From contig JAFZLF010000038.1 of NCBI GenBank assembly GCA_017551625.1, positions 1-64,000 of the forward strand: DNA of 64,000 bases, given 5' to 3'. The translations under genes and the position numbers were made by a program. Positions within the stretch are counted from its first letter, which is position 1, and every line of letters starts with the position of its first letter. Under the pieces are notes generated by a model. That model made no database searches. It saw nothing but the letters and a program-made list of their open reading frames with translations, and was not told the DNA's origin. This DNA comes from Clostridiales bacterium. GTDB taxonomy: Bacteria; Bacillota; Clostridia; Saccharofermentanales; Saccharofermentanaceae. Positions 35,280 to 44,789 of this stretch are shown piece by piece.

Positions 35280-38200
35280 ATGATGCAGAAAAAGAATGTC
35301 AGACGTTTTCTTGCGTTGCTTCTTAGTGTGGCGCTGATGTGCGGTATCCTGCCGATGACGGTCTGGGCGGATGATTCGGATGAGGTTGTTGTTACTTACT
35401 ATCTTACAGGAGATAGTGGAACTACAGATACGAAGACTTGTCAGGTTGTTACTGCAACGACCACAACATGGACCGGCACAGCGAGTGAACCCGGCTGGTA
35501 TGTTGTGAAGACAGATGGTAAAAAATCGCTTGGATTCCATGACCGTATCGAGGTTGACGGTGTCGTGAATCTTGTTCTTGCGAATGAAGGGACTTTTGTT
35601 CCGGGGAAAGGTATTCACGTTGGCAAAGACAGTACGCTGACGATATACAAAGCTAACGCAGATGTGAATGCAAGCGTGCAAATCTTGGCGAATGAATTAC
35701 CTGAAGGTTGTGCAGGAATCGGCGGTGATCCGGGCGAGGTGAACGGCTTTATAACGATCAACGGAGGAGATTTCTTCGTTATTGGTAATAAAGGCGCCGG
35801 CATCGGAGCCGGAGCCGGAGCCATCGATCCTGCAGATAACCAAAACCGACATATAGATATTAACGGTGGATATGTTTATGCAGAGTCACTATCGGGTGGC
35901 GCCGGAATCGGCGGTGGCGCCAACGGCGTAATGACTGCAGTGAATATTAACGGAGGCGAGATAGTAGCTTACGGAGCTGCCAAGGCTGCCGGTATTGGTA
36001 GTGGAGACTCTGCTACGGGAACCGTGCCGGTATATATTTATGGAGGCAAAATTACTGCGCAAGGTGGTGAAGACGGCGCAGGAATCGGAAGCGGATATCG
36101 TGGTGCTGTGGCTACGGTTCAGGTTTGGGGAGGAATCGTCACTGCTGAAGGAAATGGTTATGCACCCGGCATAGGTGGTTATACTTTTGAGTCTGGAACC
36201 GCTATCTATTTTCGCGGAGATTCTATCATTACTGCTACAGGTGGCGAAAACGGCGGCGCAGGAATAGGTTCGGCCGCATATGTTGAGGAATTCAACGGCA
36301 GCGTGGTTATGTTTAATGCTACCATTCAGGCGCAAGGTGGTCCGGGTGCGGCTGCTATCGGTGGCGGTTATGATGTGCCTTCAAATGCAGGTGTGCAGTT
36401 TGCTCCAGAATCCGGTCATTCTTTCAGTGCAACGCTGAAAGCCGGAGAATATAATGGTTCTTATGGACAGGCTATTGGTAATGGTGCGGGAGTAGATACT
36501 CAAACTGGAACGACCACTTTTAGATTTAATGGTTATGAAGGTGTGACCGTTTATGGAAAATCCGGTGAACAGGCGCTTGAGGAGAACCGAGTGGCTATGT
36601 TTTCTCAGAGCGAAGTAACGATTGGAATTTGTCAGCATCCGAATAGTGTTACATATCAGGAATGCGTAATGGAGAATGGAGAGTCCCGTCATGATAGAAC
36701 AGTGCATTGTAAGTATTGTAATATGTTACCTGAAGGAACATGGGATCGAGAGTTTCATGTTTTCGACCCTCTGACCCATGAATGCGCATGTGGACACAAG
36801 GCGTTGAAGTAACAGTTGATGGAATTGACAGTAGCGATTGGGAAATCTTGTTTTGTGAAGACAATTATGCTGCAGGTGATTCTACTGTGTACTTGTATGT
36901 GTATGTGGACAATCCTTCTAGAATGATAGATGTCGTTCATGCAACATATATTGATCCCGTAGACAACCAACAGAAAGAAATCAGTGACTGTGAGATTCAT
37001 AATATTTCCGGTTACGGATATAATAAATGTTCCGTTAAGTTCACGATGCCTTCTACCAGTGTCAATTTCGAGATCCATCCGATCATGAATGTTACTTTCG
37101 ATACGAACGGTTCTTCTGAGAGCATGGAGCCGGTAGAGGTGGATCGCGGATTCAAGTATACTTTGCCGGAGTGTACGGTCAAAGCGCCGGAAGGTAAGTG
37201 CTTCTCCGGATGGAAAGTAAACGACAGCGAGAGAACTTGCATCGCCGGAACAGAGATTGTAGTTACGACAGATGTTGTCCTTCAGGCACAGTGGACGGAT
37301 ACCGTATGCCATCACGACACATTTACCTATGAAGCATCTGAAGCGGGCCATGTGAAGATCTGTAGTGCATGTGGCTGTCAGCTGGGTGCGGAAGAAGCAC
37401 ATATTGACGAAGAAGGAGGTAAGGATCATAAGTGTGATCTTTGTGGTGCGGATGTTACCCATGTGTACTTCGTATGGGAGAATGAAACGGATGCAGAGAT
37501 CTATGAACATGTGATCATTCCGCGTGGTGCGAAAGTGGCAAGGCCGGAAGATCCGGATATGCCCTTTAAAGAGTTCGATCGTTGGGTCAATGTTTCTGAC
37601 GGCGAGCCGTTCGATTTTGATACGCTTATCGATGAAAAGGATATCGCCCTGGCTGCAATCTGGGATGACGAAAAGTACGTCATCATGAAGTCTGCTTCGG
37701 TGGTGTTTACAGCCGGTCTGCAGCTGCAGTTCACTATGGAATTGTCAGATTCGTTCATTGCAGATCCGAATACTTCTATCGTATTCATGAAAGGCGGGAC
37801 GGAGGTCATACCTTCATCGGTTACCGAAGATGGAAATACCCGGGTATACCGTGTAGATGTGCCGATCCTAGAGTATAGAGACGCGATCGTTGTCAAAGTG
37901 AATCCCTGCGGCCGGGAGCGTGCGAATTCTATCATCCGGATGGAGAGACGACATATGCGGATAATGAGTTCATCTACTCCATGCATTTGTACGTGCAAGA
38001 TGTGATAACTGATGTGAATTCGAGTGAGTCGATGAAGAGGCTGGCGGCATGTCTTTTAGGTTACTATGAGTATGCCTATCAATTTTTCACAGGAAGAGTT
38101 GGGGTGGAAGGGCCTCGTGCTAATCCGTGGATCGATCAATTCACGGTCACGGATGATATGAAAGCAACTTACGGCGCGAAGAAACAGGTTACGGATGCAC

Positions 38201-38598
38201 CGGGCGTCATCGGTACTTCGCTCAATGTCCTGTTTGAATCGAACAACGCTCTGCGATTGGCATTTAAACTGGATGAAGGGTATGGTCCGGATGATTATAC
38301 GTTCCAGTATTTTGATGGGGAGACCTGGCATACTGTTGAACCGGTTTCTATCGGGAATAACCGCTGGGCAATCTTAGTGGAAGATATCGCAGCTCCTAAT
38401 CTTGGGTATATGTTCAAGTTTGTTCTTACCCATAAAGCGTCCGGATCAACGTATGAGGTTTCCGCGAGTGTGTACTCCTATTGTCTGCTTGCAGCGCAAA
38501 ATGGAAGTGAAAATATGCAGGGACTTGCAAAAGCACTCTACTGTTATGGTGAGGCGGCATACGAATACTTTGTGAAGCCGGGTGAAAATGGTAACTAG
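35280..38598 (+). pseudogene. Secreted GIGG-repeat surface protein, two frameshifts
   Basis: Three consecutive open stretches in different frames make one protein of about 1,100 residues. Stretch 1 (35280-36812) has signal peptide MQKKNVRRFLALLLSVALMC with cleavage near VWADD, then about eight beta-helix repeats with the phrase AGIG(G/S)G and INGG. Stretch 2 (from about 36800) has an InlB-type repeat, a DHKCDLCG motif and the start of the C-terminal module. Stretch 3 (to 38598) is the rest of that module, ending ALYCYGEAAYEYF. Both junctions, near 36806 and between about 37905 and 37925, need one extra base; the second is in a CCC/GGG-rich stretch. It is a paralogue of the gene at 32218. It could be a pseudogene, a variable gene, or the result of read errors. 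Confidence 0.75.
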
Positions 38599-38645
38599 TC
38601 GTCCACGCGGATAGGAGACCTATGAGAGAAACAAGGAGAGAGAAT

Positions 38646-38744
38646 ATGGAAATATACGAAGAATTGGAAATGACCGTGTTTCTATTTGAGAACGAAGATG
38701 TTATAACCGGATCACCGCCTACCGGAGAAGAAATGGACATATGA
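38646..38744 (+). CDS. Small acidic peptide, family A (32 residues)
   Basis: ATG 38646 with AAGGAGAG 7 nt upstream; stop TGA 38742-38744. The peptide includes LEMTVFLFENEDVITGSPPTG and ends EEMDI. It aligns without gaps over its last 25 residues with the peptide at 34164. It follows the second giant surface gene by 47 nt, repeating the arrangement of the first unit. It ends 3 nt before the stop of the opposing AraC gene. The net charge is strongly negative. Function unknown. Confidence 0.72.
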   Translation: MEIYEELEMTVFLFENEDVITGSPPTGEEMDI

Positions 38745-38747
38745 CAG

Positions 38748-39476
38748 TTATTCAGAATAGCGGTCCCGGTACTGCTTAGGTGTGAGGCCGCAGTCTTTCT
38801 TGAGAAGATTCGTGAAGTAACTCTGGCTCGGGAAGGCGAGCGATGCGGAGATCTCGGCGATAGAATAGTCGGACGAGACGAGCATCGACTTCGCTGTCTC
38901 GAGTTTTTTCATCTGGATGTAGTCACTCACGGAGTAGCCGGTCTCTTTCTTAAACAGACGTGAGAGATAGGGCGCGGAGAGATTTGCGATGTGAGCGAGT
39001 GTCGGAAGCGTGATCCGTGTGTGCAGGTGTTCGTAGATGTAATTGACGCAGGTCTTCACGGACTTCGAGGAGGAAGTGTTCCGATGCATGTTCTGCATCC
39101 TCTGTGCGTAATGGATACACATGTCATTGTGTAGGTCGGTGATCTCCTCGGCATCCTGCGCCTCATCGGCGAGACGGATGTAGTAGTCGCTGAGACTATA
39201 GGCTTCGGCGACGGAAAGACCTCCGGAGATGCAGGAGCGGGCGACCATGGCGGTCGTGATGGTCAGATGGTATTTGAGGTTTTGTAGAGGATTTTTTGAA
39301 AGAGTGCCGAAGCCTTCTTTCTTGTGAAAGGGCTCGTTGAGAAGCTTTTTCACAGACTTGATGTCGCCGCTGCGGATGGTCTCGTAGAAGTCCATCTCCG
39401 GAGCGTAGGGCGCGTGGTGCATCTCATATTCGCGGTGGAGAAATTCCTGATACGATATCTTCTTGCGTGACGGCAT
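38748..39476 (-). CDS. AraC-family transcriptional regulator
   Basis: 242 residues from ATG 39476 (RBS GGGGAGG 4 nt upstream); an extension of 12 codons is possible but lacks an RBS. The C-terminal 100 residues hold two helix-turn-helix units (LAHIANLSAPYLSRLFKKETG and IAEISASLAFPSQSYFTNLLKK). The N-terminal part is helical and of the YesN-like kind without an obvious cupin. A minus-strand TATAAT lies at 39576-39571. It is divergent from the GH16 lipoprotein gene, a natural target, and convergent with the surface-protein island. Confidence 0.87.
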   Translation of the reverse strand: MPSRKKISYQEFLHREYEMHHAPYAPEMDFYETIRSGDIKSVKKLLNEPFHKKEGFGTLSKNPLQNLKYHLTITTAMVARSCISGGLSVAEAYSLSDYYIRLADEAQDAEEITDLHNDMCIHYAQRMQNMHRNTSSSKSVKTCVNYIYEHLHTRITLPTLAHIANLSAPYLSRLFKKETGYSVSDYIQMKKLETAKSMLVSSDYSIAEISASLAFPSQSYFTNLLKKDCGLTPKQYRDRYSE

Positions 39477-39682
39477 AAAACCTCCCCGATCCTTTGTGTG
39501 GCGCGATCGCAAAGACGCACAAGTAAATGGAAATCAAAAAAACACAAATGACAAGTGCTTTTCAAGAGGGATTATAGCATAAAAACATAAAAAAAGATAT
39601 GAAAAAGCAATAACGGCGTGAAGATAACTGCTATTTTGAAACCAACTTAGAATTTTCGTGATAACGAGATTGGAGGACATCT

Positions 39683-41107
39683 ATGAAAAACAGAAAAATC
39701 ATCAGCGCGATCCTGGCTGTTACCATGCTGATCTCTCTCTGTGCCTGCGACAAGAAAGAGTCGACCACGATCGAAATTTCGGATAACATCCCGCCGTCAC
39801 AAGTGGAGACGGATGCAGAGGCCACAAAGACAGAGACGCCGGAGATCGAAGGATATAATCTCCTCTGGAGCGATGAATTTGACGGCGACGCGATGGACGA
39901 GAGTAAGTGGAACTACGAGCCGCATGAGCCGGGCTGGGTCAATAATGAGCTGCAGGAATATACGACCTCGACAGACAATGTTTTCGTCAGAGACGGCAAG
40001 CTTGTGCTGAAGGCCATCAAGACGGAAAAGGACGGCAAGGAATACTATACGTCCGGTAAGGTGACGGGCCAGAATAAGACCGATTTCCTCTACGGGAAGG
40101 TCGTCGTCTCGGCGAAGGTCCCGGAAGGACAGGGACTGTGGCCGGCGATCTGGATGATGCCGAAGGATGAGTCGTACTACGGACAGTGGCCGAAGTGCGG
40201 TGAGATCGACATCATGGAGTCGCTCGGACATCAGACGAATATCTCTTACTCGACACTGCACTACGGTGAGCCGCACGGCGAGCAGCAGGGCACGATCGAG
40301 AAGAACGGGGCAGATAGTTTCTCGGCGAAGTTCCACGAGTATTCGGTGGAGTGGGAGCCGGGCGAGATGCGTTTCTATACGGACGGCGAGCTGGTGCTTA
40401 CGTGTAATGACTGGTTCACGGCTGTACAGGGAGAGGACGATAAGCCGTATCCGGCTCCGTTCGATCAGCCGTTCTACGTGCAGCTGAATCTGGCAGTCGG
40501 CGGTAATTGGCCGGGTTATCCGGACGCGACGACGGACTTCTCGAAAGCGGAATTCGAGATCGACTATGTGCGTGTGTATCAGAAACCTTCTTACGACACG
40601 AATGTCAGTAAGCCGGAGAAGCCTTTCCGCGAGGCGCTTGCGGATGGTAACTTTATCCGTAACGGGAACTTCGCCGAGGCGGAGGATCTGACGGACGATG
40701 TGGACTGGAAGTTCCTGCTCTTTAACGGCGGCGAAGGCGCAGCGGAGATCAAGGACGGCGAGATGATCATCACCTCCACGAACTGCGGTACGGAGGAATA
40801 TTCCGTACAGCTCGTGCACCCGGATCTTCCGATGAGAAAGGGTCATAAGTATAAGATCACTTTCGACATCAAGGCGGACGAACCGCGTAAGTGTATCGTG
40901 TGTATCTCGGCGCCAAATGCAGGCTGGATCCGTTACTTCCCGGATACGTCGATCGATCTGGAGACGGAATGGAAGACGTTCGAGTTCGAGTTTGATATGA
41001 CGGAGAAGGACGATAACAACGGACGTCTCGAGTTTAACATGGGTAAACACGGAGACACCGCCACGATCCATATCACGAATGTGCGTGTGGAGGAAGTTAC
41101 TGCGTAA
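39683..41107 (+). CDS. GH16 beta-glucanase lipoprotein with C-terminal carbohydrate-binding-like domain
   Basis: 474 residues. The lipobox cysteine is in SLCAC (C22), with a linker to about residue 55. The GH16 domain (about 56-305) has the catalytic motif EIDIME (E174, D176, E179) and WPAIWMMP. A C-terminal jelly-roll (about 320-474, NFIRNGNFAEAEDL onward) resembles CBM4/9-like modules. The enzyme should cut beta-1,3 or mixed-linked beta-glucan (laminarin, lichenin) outside the cell. GGAGGA precedes the ATG. Its probable regulator, AraC-type, is divergent. A terminator-like RNA element lies 21 nt after the stop. Confidence 0.92.
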   Translation: MKNRKIISAILAVTMLISLCACDKKESTTIEISDNIPPSQVETDAEATKTETPEIEGYNLLWSDEFDGDAMDESKWNYEPHEPGWVNNELQEYTTSTDNVFVRDGKLVLKAIKTEKDGKEYYTSGKVTGQNKTDFLYGKVVVSAKVPEGQGLWPAIWMMPKDESYYGQWPKCGEIDIMESLGHQTNISYSTLHYGEPHGEQQGTIEKNGADSFSAKFHEYSVEWEPGEMRFYTDGELVLTCNDWFTAVQGEDDKPYPAPFDQPFYVQLNLAVGGNWPGYPDATTDFSKAEFEIDYVRVYQKPSYDTNVSKPEKPFREALADGNFIRNGNFAEAEDLTDDVDWKFLLFNGGEGAAEIKDGEMIITSTNCGTEEYSVQLVHPDLPMRKGHKYKITFDIKADEPRKCIVCISAPNAGWIRYFPDTSIDLETEWKTFEFEFDMTEKDDNNGRLEFNMGKHGDTATIHITNVRVEEVTA

Positions 41108-41127
41108 CATAATTCGAGTATTCTGAG

Positions 41128-41215
41128 AAAAAGCCGGAAGGTTTCATCGTAAGGAGCGATTCCGCAGGGCGTGAGTCCGAGGACCAGCGACGATGATGAA
41201 ACATCCGGCTTTTTT
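41128..41215 (+). repeat. Conserved terminator-embedded RNA element, copy 2
   Basis: The outer stem pairs AAAAAGCCGGA (41128-41138) with TCCGGCTTTTT (41204-41214) and ends in a T-run, so it can terminate GH16 transcription. A second stem pairs GTTTCATC (41141-41148) with GATGAAAC (41194-41201). The interior AAGGAGCGATTCCGCAG and GAGGACCAGCGACG matches copy 1 at 4651-4742 (minus strand), and GATTC pairs with GAGTC as GATTC pairs with GAATC there. The outer stems have unrelated sequences. See findings. Confidence 0.78.
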
Positions 41216-41265
41216 CTGCGGAATCGCGACTCATGATTTGACTCTGTCGGTTTTTCATTCTGAAT
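41216..41265 (-). repeat. Half copy of the terminator-embedded element
   Basis: Read on the minus strand it starts GAAAAACCGACAGAG and ends GCGATTCCGCAG. It matches the first half of copy 1 including that copy's own outer-stem arm (AAAAACCGACAGA), but the second half is missing. It directly abuts copy 2 in the opposite orientation. Confidence 0.6.
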
Positions 41266-41395
41266 TGACGTGATACATCTGAAAGAGATCCCAATCCTTT
41301 GAGAAATGCGATATGTCTCCTAATCATCGGTGAAATACTATATAATGGACGTGAGGTATGGGATTTTTGAGATAGCTTGAGAGAGGGATCGGATC

Positions 41396-43222
41396 ATGAA
41401 GAAAAATAGACTCAGAGACAGAGTGGCTGCGGTGGCCGCACTGATTCTTGCCGCGAGCATGATGCTGGCATCGTGCAGTAAAGAAGAGGAAACGACAAAG
41501 AAGAAGAGTAAGAAGTCGAAGGATAAGGAGACGGAAGATACGATCGACGATGAGTCGGATCCGATTGACGATCCGACGGAGACCTCGGAGGAGCCGACGA
41601 CAACGACTGCTATGGCCGTCACGACGACAACCGCGTCGGATACAGTGGATGCGGACCGGTCTTCTGTGGCCGGTACGTATAACGGATATGCGGTGCAGAC
41701 GAAGGCGGAGGCGTATCCGGAGTATGGTTCACTGAATAATTATCCGATCATTCATGAGGATACCGCGCTGGTGCTGTACGATGACGGCACGGCGACGCTC
41801 GAGTATGACGGCGCTAACGATGTCGATATCGAGGACTGGAACATCAGCGGTGAACAGTTAACGATCGACCTGTCGGGAACGTCCGTCTCGGGGACAATCA
41901 AGGATGGGATCGTTACTCTGGAACTGAACTCCACCATCATGTTCTTCGCATCTGATGATGCAGATACGTCCGTGATCGGCGCGATCACGCCGGAAGAAGC
42001 GTATGTCGTCGAGGGCGATGATTTCTATTTCGGGACCGGTCCTGCGGGATTTGACCTGGTCAGCGCCCAGACCTGTTATGAAACGGCAGGGAAGGCCGGT
42101 GTCGGCAAGGGCTGGTACTGTTTAGGCCGGCTCTATCATGAAAAGTCGTTCGAAGAAGGACACTGCGCGACAGCCATGTCGTACTATGAGAAGGCCGTCG
42201 AACTGGGTGACCCGAATGGCTGGGTCGGAGAAGGTTTCCTCTATGCGGAAGGCTCCGGCGTCGAGAAGGATATCGCGAAGGCGTATACGCTCTTCCAGCA
42301 GGCGGCCGATGCGGGATGCCTGATGGGCTATAACGGAATGGCGCTTCTTCTGTGGGAATATGATGAGATCCCGGGCATTACGTCGCAGGACACGCTAAAA
42401 GCACTGGAGTATTACGATAAGGCATCCCAAAGCCGGGATTGGTATGAGAGAGTCTTCGCTCTTAACGGAATCGGCCGTGTGTACAGAAATGGCCCTTCCG
42501 GTATCAAGCAGGACTACGCGGAAGCGATGAAGTGGACGTTGAAGGCGGCGGACGAGGGGTATCCTTCTGCCCTGAACAATGTAGGCACTCTCTACTATTA
42601 TGGTCAGGGTGTCGAACTGGATTACAAAGTGGCGGCGGAATGGCTCGAAAAGGCGGCCGATGCAGGCTATGGAAGTTCGTGCGCGACACTGGCCTATATG
42701 TATGAGCATGGCATGGGTGTTAATGAGGATCCTGCCAAGGCCTTCGAGTGGAGCCTCCGAGGTATCGAGTGTGGAAATGTTGACTGTGTTTTTGACGCGG
42801 GATACTACTTGAAGAACGGCTTCGGTACGCAGGTGGATTACAGCAAGGCGATGGAGTACTTCCTGATCGCGGCCAGAGAAAACTTTGCGCGCGCGTATGG
42901 ACATATCGGTGATATGTACAGCCGCGGGATGGGAGTAAACGAAGATATAGCAACGGCCTTAGAATACTGGCGGAAGGGCTGTGATCTGTGGGATTCTTCA
43001 TGCGCCGCGAATCTCGGATGGGCGTATATGTACGGAAAAGGTGTCGATGTGAATTATGAAACGGCACTTAATTACTTCGCGCTTGCGATCTACTGCAGCA
43101 GTTATGATGGATACCAGACTTCAGCAGACTATGCGGGCGAACGTATCGACGAGATGGTGGACGCCGGTTATGTTACGGAGGAACAGGTGAAAGCGGCGCT
43201 TGCCGAATACGGAATCTCCTAA
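41396..43222 (+). CDS. Sel1-repeat lipoprotein
   Basis: 608 residues. Lipobox MLASC (C27) is followed by a Lys-rich then Asp/Glu/Thr-rich linker (about 30-90), a small beta domain (about 90-215) and at least eight Sel1-like helical repeats (for example YEKAVELGDPNGWVGEGFLY and NNVGTLYYYGQGVELDYKVA). Sel1 arrays mediate protein-protein contact; the protein would sit outside the membrane. A TATAAT at 41341-41346 is a likely -10. The N-terminal leader and linker closely resemble those of the lipoprotein at 58188 (SCSKEEETTKKK then DDPTDEPSE-like text). The partner is unknown. Confidence 0.87.
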   Translation: MKKNRLRDRVAAVAALILAASMMLASCSKEEETTKKKSKKSKDKETEDTIDDESDPIDDPTETSEEPTTTTAMAVTTTTASDTVDADRSSVAGTYNGYAVQTKAEAYPEYGSLNNYPIIHEDTALVLYDDGTATLEYDGANDVDIEDWNISGEQLTIDLSGTSVSGTIKDGIVTLELNSTIMFFASDDADTSVIGAITPEEAYVVEGDDFYFGTGPAGFDLVSAQTCYETAGKAGVGKGWYCLGRLYHEKSFEEGHCATAMSYYEKAVELGDPNGWVGEGFLYAEGSGVEKDIAKAYTLFQQAADAGCLMGYNGMALLLWEYDEIPGITSQDTLKALEYYDKASQSRDWYERVFALNGIGRVYRNGPSGIKQDYAEAMKWTLKAADEGYPSALNNVGTLYYYGQGVELDYKVAAEWLEKAADAGYGSSCATLAYMYEHGMGVNEDPAKAFEWSLRGIECGNVDCVFDAGYYLKNGFGTQVDYSKAMEYFLIAARENFARAYGHIGDMYSRGMGVNEDIATALEYWRKGCDLWDSSCAANLGWAYMYGKGVDVNYETALNYFALAIYCSSYDGYQTSADYAGERIDEMVDAGYVTEEQVKAALAEYGIS

Positions 43223-43265
43223 ATGAATTGACATTTGGGGTGGCGTGCTTCAGAATGGGAACGTT

Positions 43266-44777
43266 ATGAGAACAGATATAGAACTGAAAAAGTCAATGAG
43301 CGAGAAAGAGAAGGTCGTGCGTCTGGTATTTGTCCTGACGATCGTATGCTCTCTGATCGTGATCGTACGTGGTTTTTTCTCGGGAAAACCGCTGAATGAC
43401 TATTTCTGGCATTATAAGGTCGGCGAGTGGATCGTCAAGAATAAGGAGGTCCCGACCTTCGGCATCTATTCGTGGTTTGCCAAGGACAATGGCCTCTACT
43501 GGTTCTCGCATGAGTGGCTGAGCGGCGTGGTGATCTATCTGACGTCGTTCGGCTCCATGACGGCGGCGATGGTCTCGGCGATGATCATCCAGATCGCCAT
43601 CATGCTCCTGATGACGATCTCGACCCGTAAATACGCGGAGAAAAATGCGCTCGTGTACGGAGCGTGGCATATCGCTGCTGTGATCGTGATGAATAAGTAT
43701 TTCTATCCGAGACCGCATATCTACAGTTATTTCCTGCTGTTCTTCGAGATGGCGATCCTCTATAAGTTCAAAAAAGAAGAGAAGAATACAAAACTTGTCT
43801 ACTTCCTGCCGCTAATCGCGGTGCTGTGGGCAAACTTTCACGGCGGATCTTCAAACCTGATCTACATCATCCCGGTGCTCGTGCTGCTGACATCCCTTTG
43901 TGATTTTACGATCGGCAGAGTGGAGTTTACGAGGCTCCCGAAGGAGAAGTTAAAGAGTCTCGGCCTGGCGACGATGCTCTCTGTGATCGGTCTCTGCGTC
44001 AACCCGCACGGGTATAAACTTCTGACCTATCCGCTCGATAACATGAACGACAAGCTCATGCTGTCGGCGATCTCGGAGTGGGCCGCGCCGGACATCAAGA
44101 ATATCTCCTCTTTTAAGGCGATCATCCCGGTGATCATCATTGCGCTCGTTTTCTTCCTTACCAAGAAGAAGATCAACGCGATGGATCTTCTGATCTTCGC
44201 CTTCTTCACGTATCTGTATCTGAGAAGCGAGCGCTTCGTCGCCCTCCTTCTGATCAGTGCGTGCTTCTATATGTTCGACTATGTGATCGACCTCGATCTC
44301 GATGCCTTCCTCAAGTGCAGGCCGCTCATCAAGAAAGCCGTGTATGCGCTCGCGGTGGTCGGGGTGCTGAGCTTCGCCATCCTGACGGCGGAGCAGGCTC
44401 TCCTGTCGGATGGTTCTGTGGTCACGGACCATGCGGTCAGTGACGAGGCGATCGCCGTGATCCGCTCGAGGAATCCCAGGAGGATGTATAACCACTACAA
44501 TCTGGGCGGAGAACTGATCTATAACGATCTCGATGTTTTCATCGACGGACGCGCGGATATGTATTCGAAGTACAATTTCCGGGACTTTATGGATATGACG
44601 TCGATGACGCTCGACGGACAGGGCAAGTGGCATATAGAAGAGATGCTCGCGAAGTATAATTTTGATCTGTTCGTGTGTACGCAGACTGATAAGACACGGG
44701 TCTATCTCGAGGCGCACCCGGACGAGTATGAGTGTATCTATGAGGATGCGAAAGTGATCATCTTCGCTCCCTGCTAA
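43266..44777 (+). CDS. Polytopic membrane protein, GT-C glycosyltransferase-like
   Basis: 503 residues with about ten hydrophobic segments, followed by a soluble C-terminus of about 110 residues. The first extracellular loop reads DYFWHYKVGEWIVKNKEVP and then SHEWLSG, resembling the DxWwH and eWl motifs of GT39/GT83-type lipid-linked sugar transferases. The start is uncertain: ATG 43266 (GGGA at 5 nt) or GTG 43245. It is 12 nt before a GH114-type lipoprotein gene, so the two may work on the same extracellular polysaccharide. Activity is inferred from fold features only. Confidence 0.65.
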   Translation: MRTDIELKKSMSEKEKVVRLVFVLTIVCSLIVIVRGFFSGKPLNDYFWHYKVGEWIVKNKEVPTFGIYSWFAKDNGLYWFSHEWLSGVVIYLTSFGSMTAAMVSAMIIQIAIMLLMTISTRKYAEKNALVYGAWHIAAVIVMNKYFYPRPHIYSYFLLFFEMAILYKFKKEEKNTKLVYFLPLIAVLWANFHGGSSNLIYIIPVLVLLTSLCDFTIGRVEFTRLPKEKLKSLGLATMLSVIGLCVNPHGYKLLTYPLDNMNDKLMLSAISEWAAPDIKNISSFKAIIPVIIIALVFFLTKKKINAMDLLIFAFFTYLYLRSERFVALLLISACFYMFDYVIDLDLDAFLKCRPLIKKAVYALAVVGVLSFAILTAEQALLSDGSVVTDHAVSDEAIAVIRSRNPRRMYNHYNLGGELIYNDLDVFIDGRADMYSKYNFRDFMDMTSMTLDGQGKWHIEEMLAKYNFDLFVCTQTDKTRVYLEAHPDEYECIYEDAKVIIFAPC

Positions 44778-44789
44778 AAGGAGAAGAAA

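Noticed and set aside
36782..38005. Separate intact gene starting at 36782
   Set aside because: It has no RBS or signal peptide and continues the domain order of the frameshifted protein starting at 35280; the paralogue at 32218 shows the same order in one polypeptide.
41396..41600. Antisense lipoprotein-like frames opposite the Asp/Glu-rich linkers
   Set aside because: Ser-rich frames opposite Asp/Glu/Thr-rich coding are a codon artefact (also at 34185-34688 and 57956-58570).
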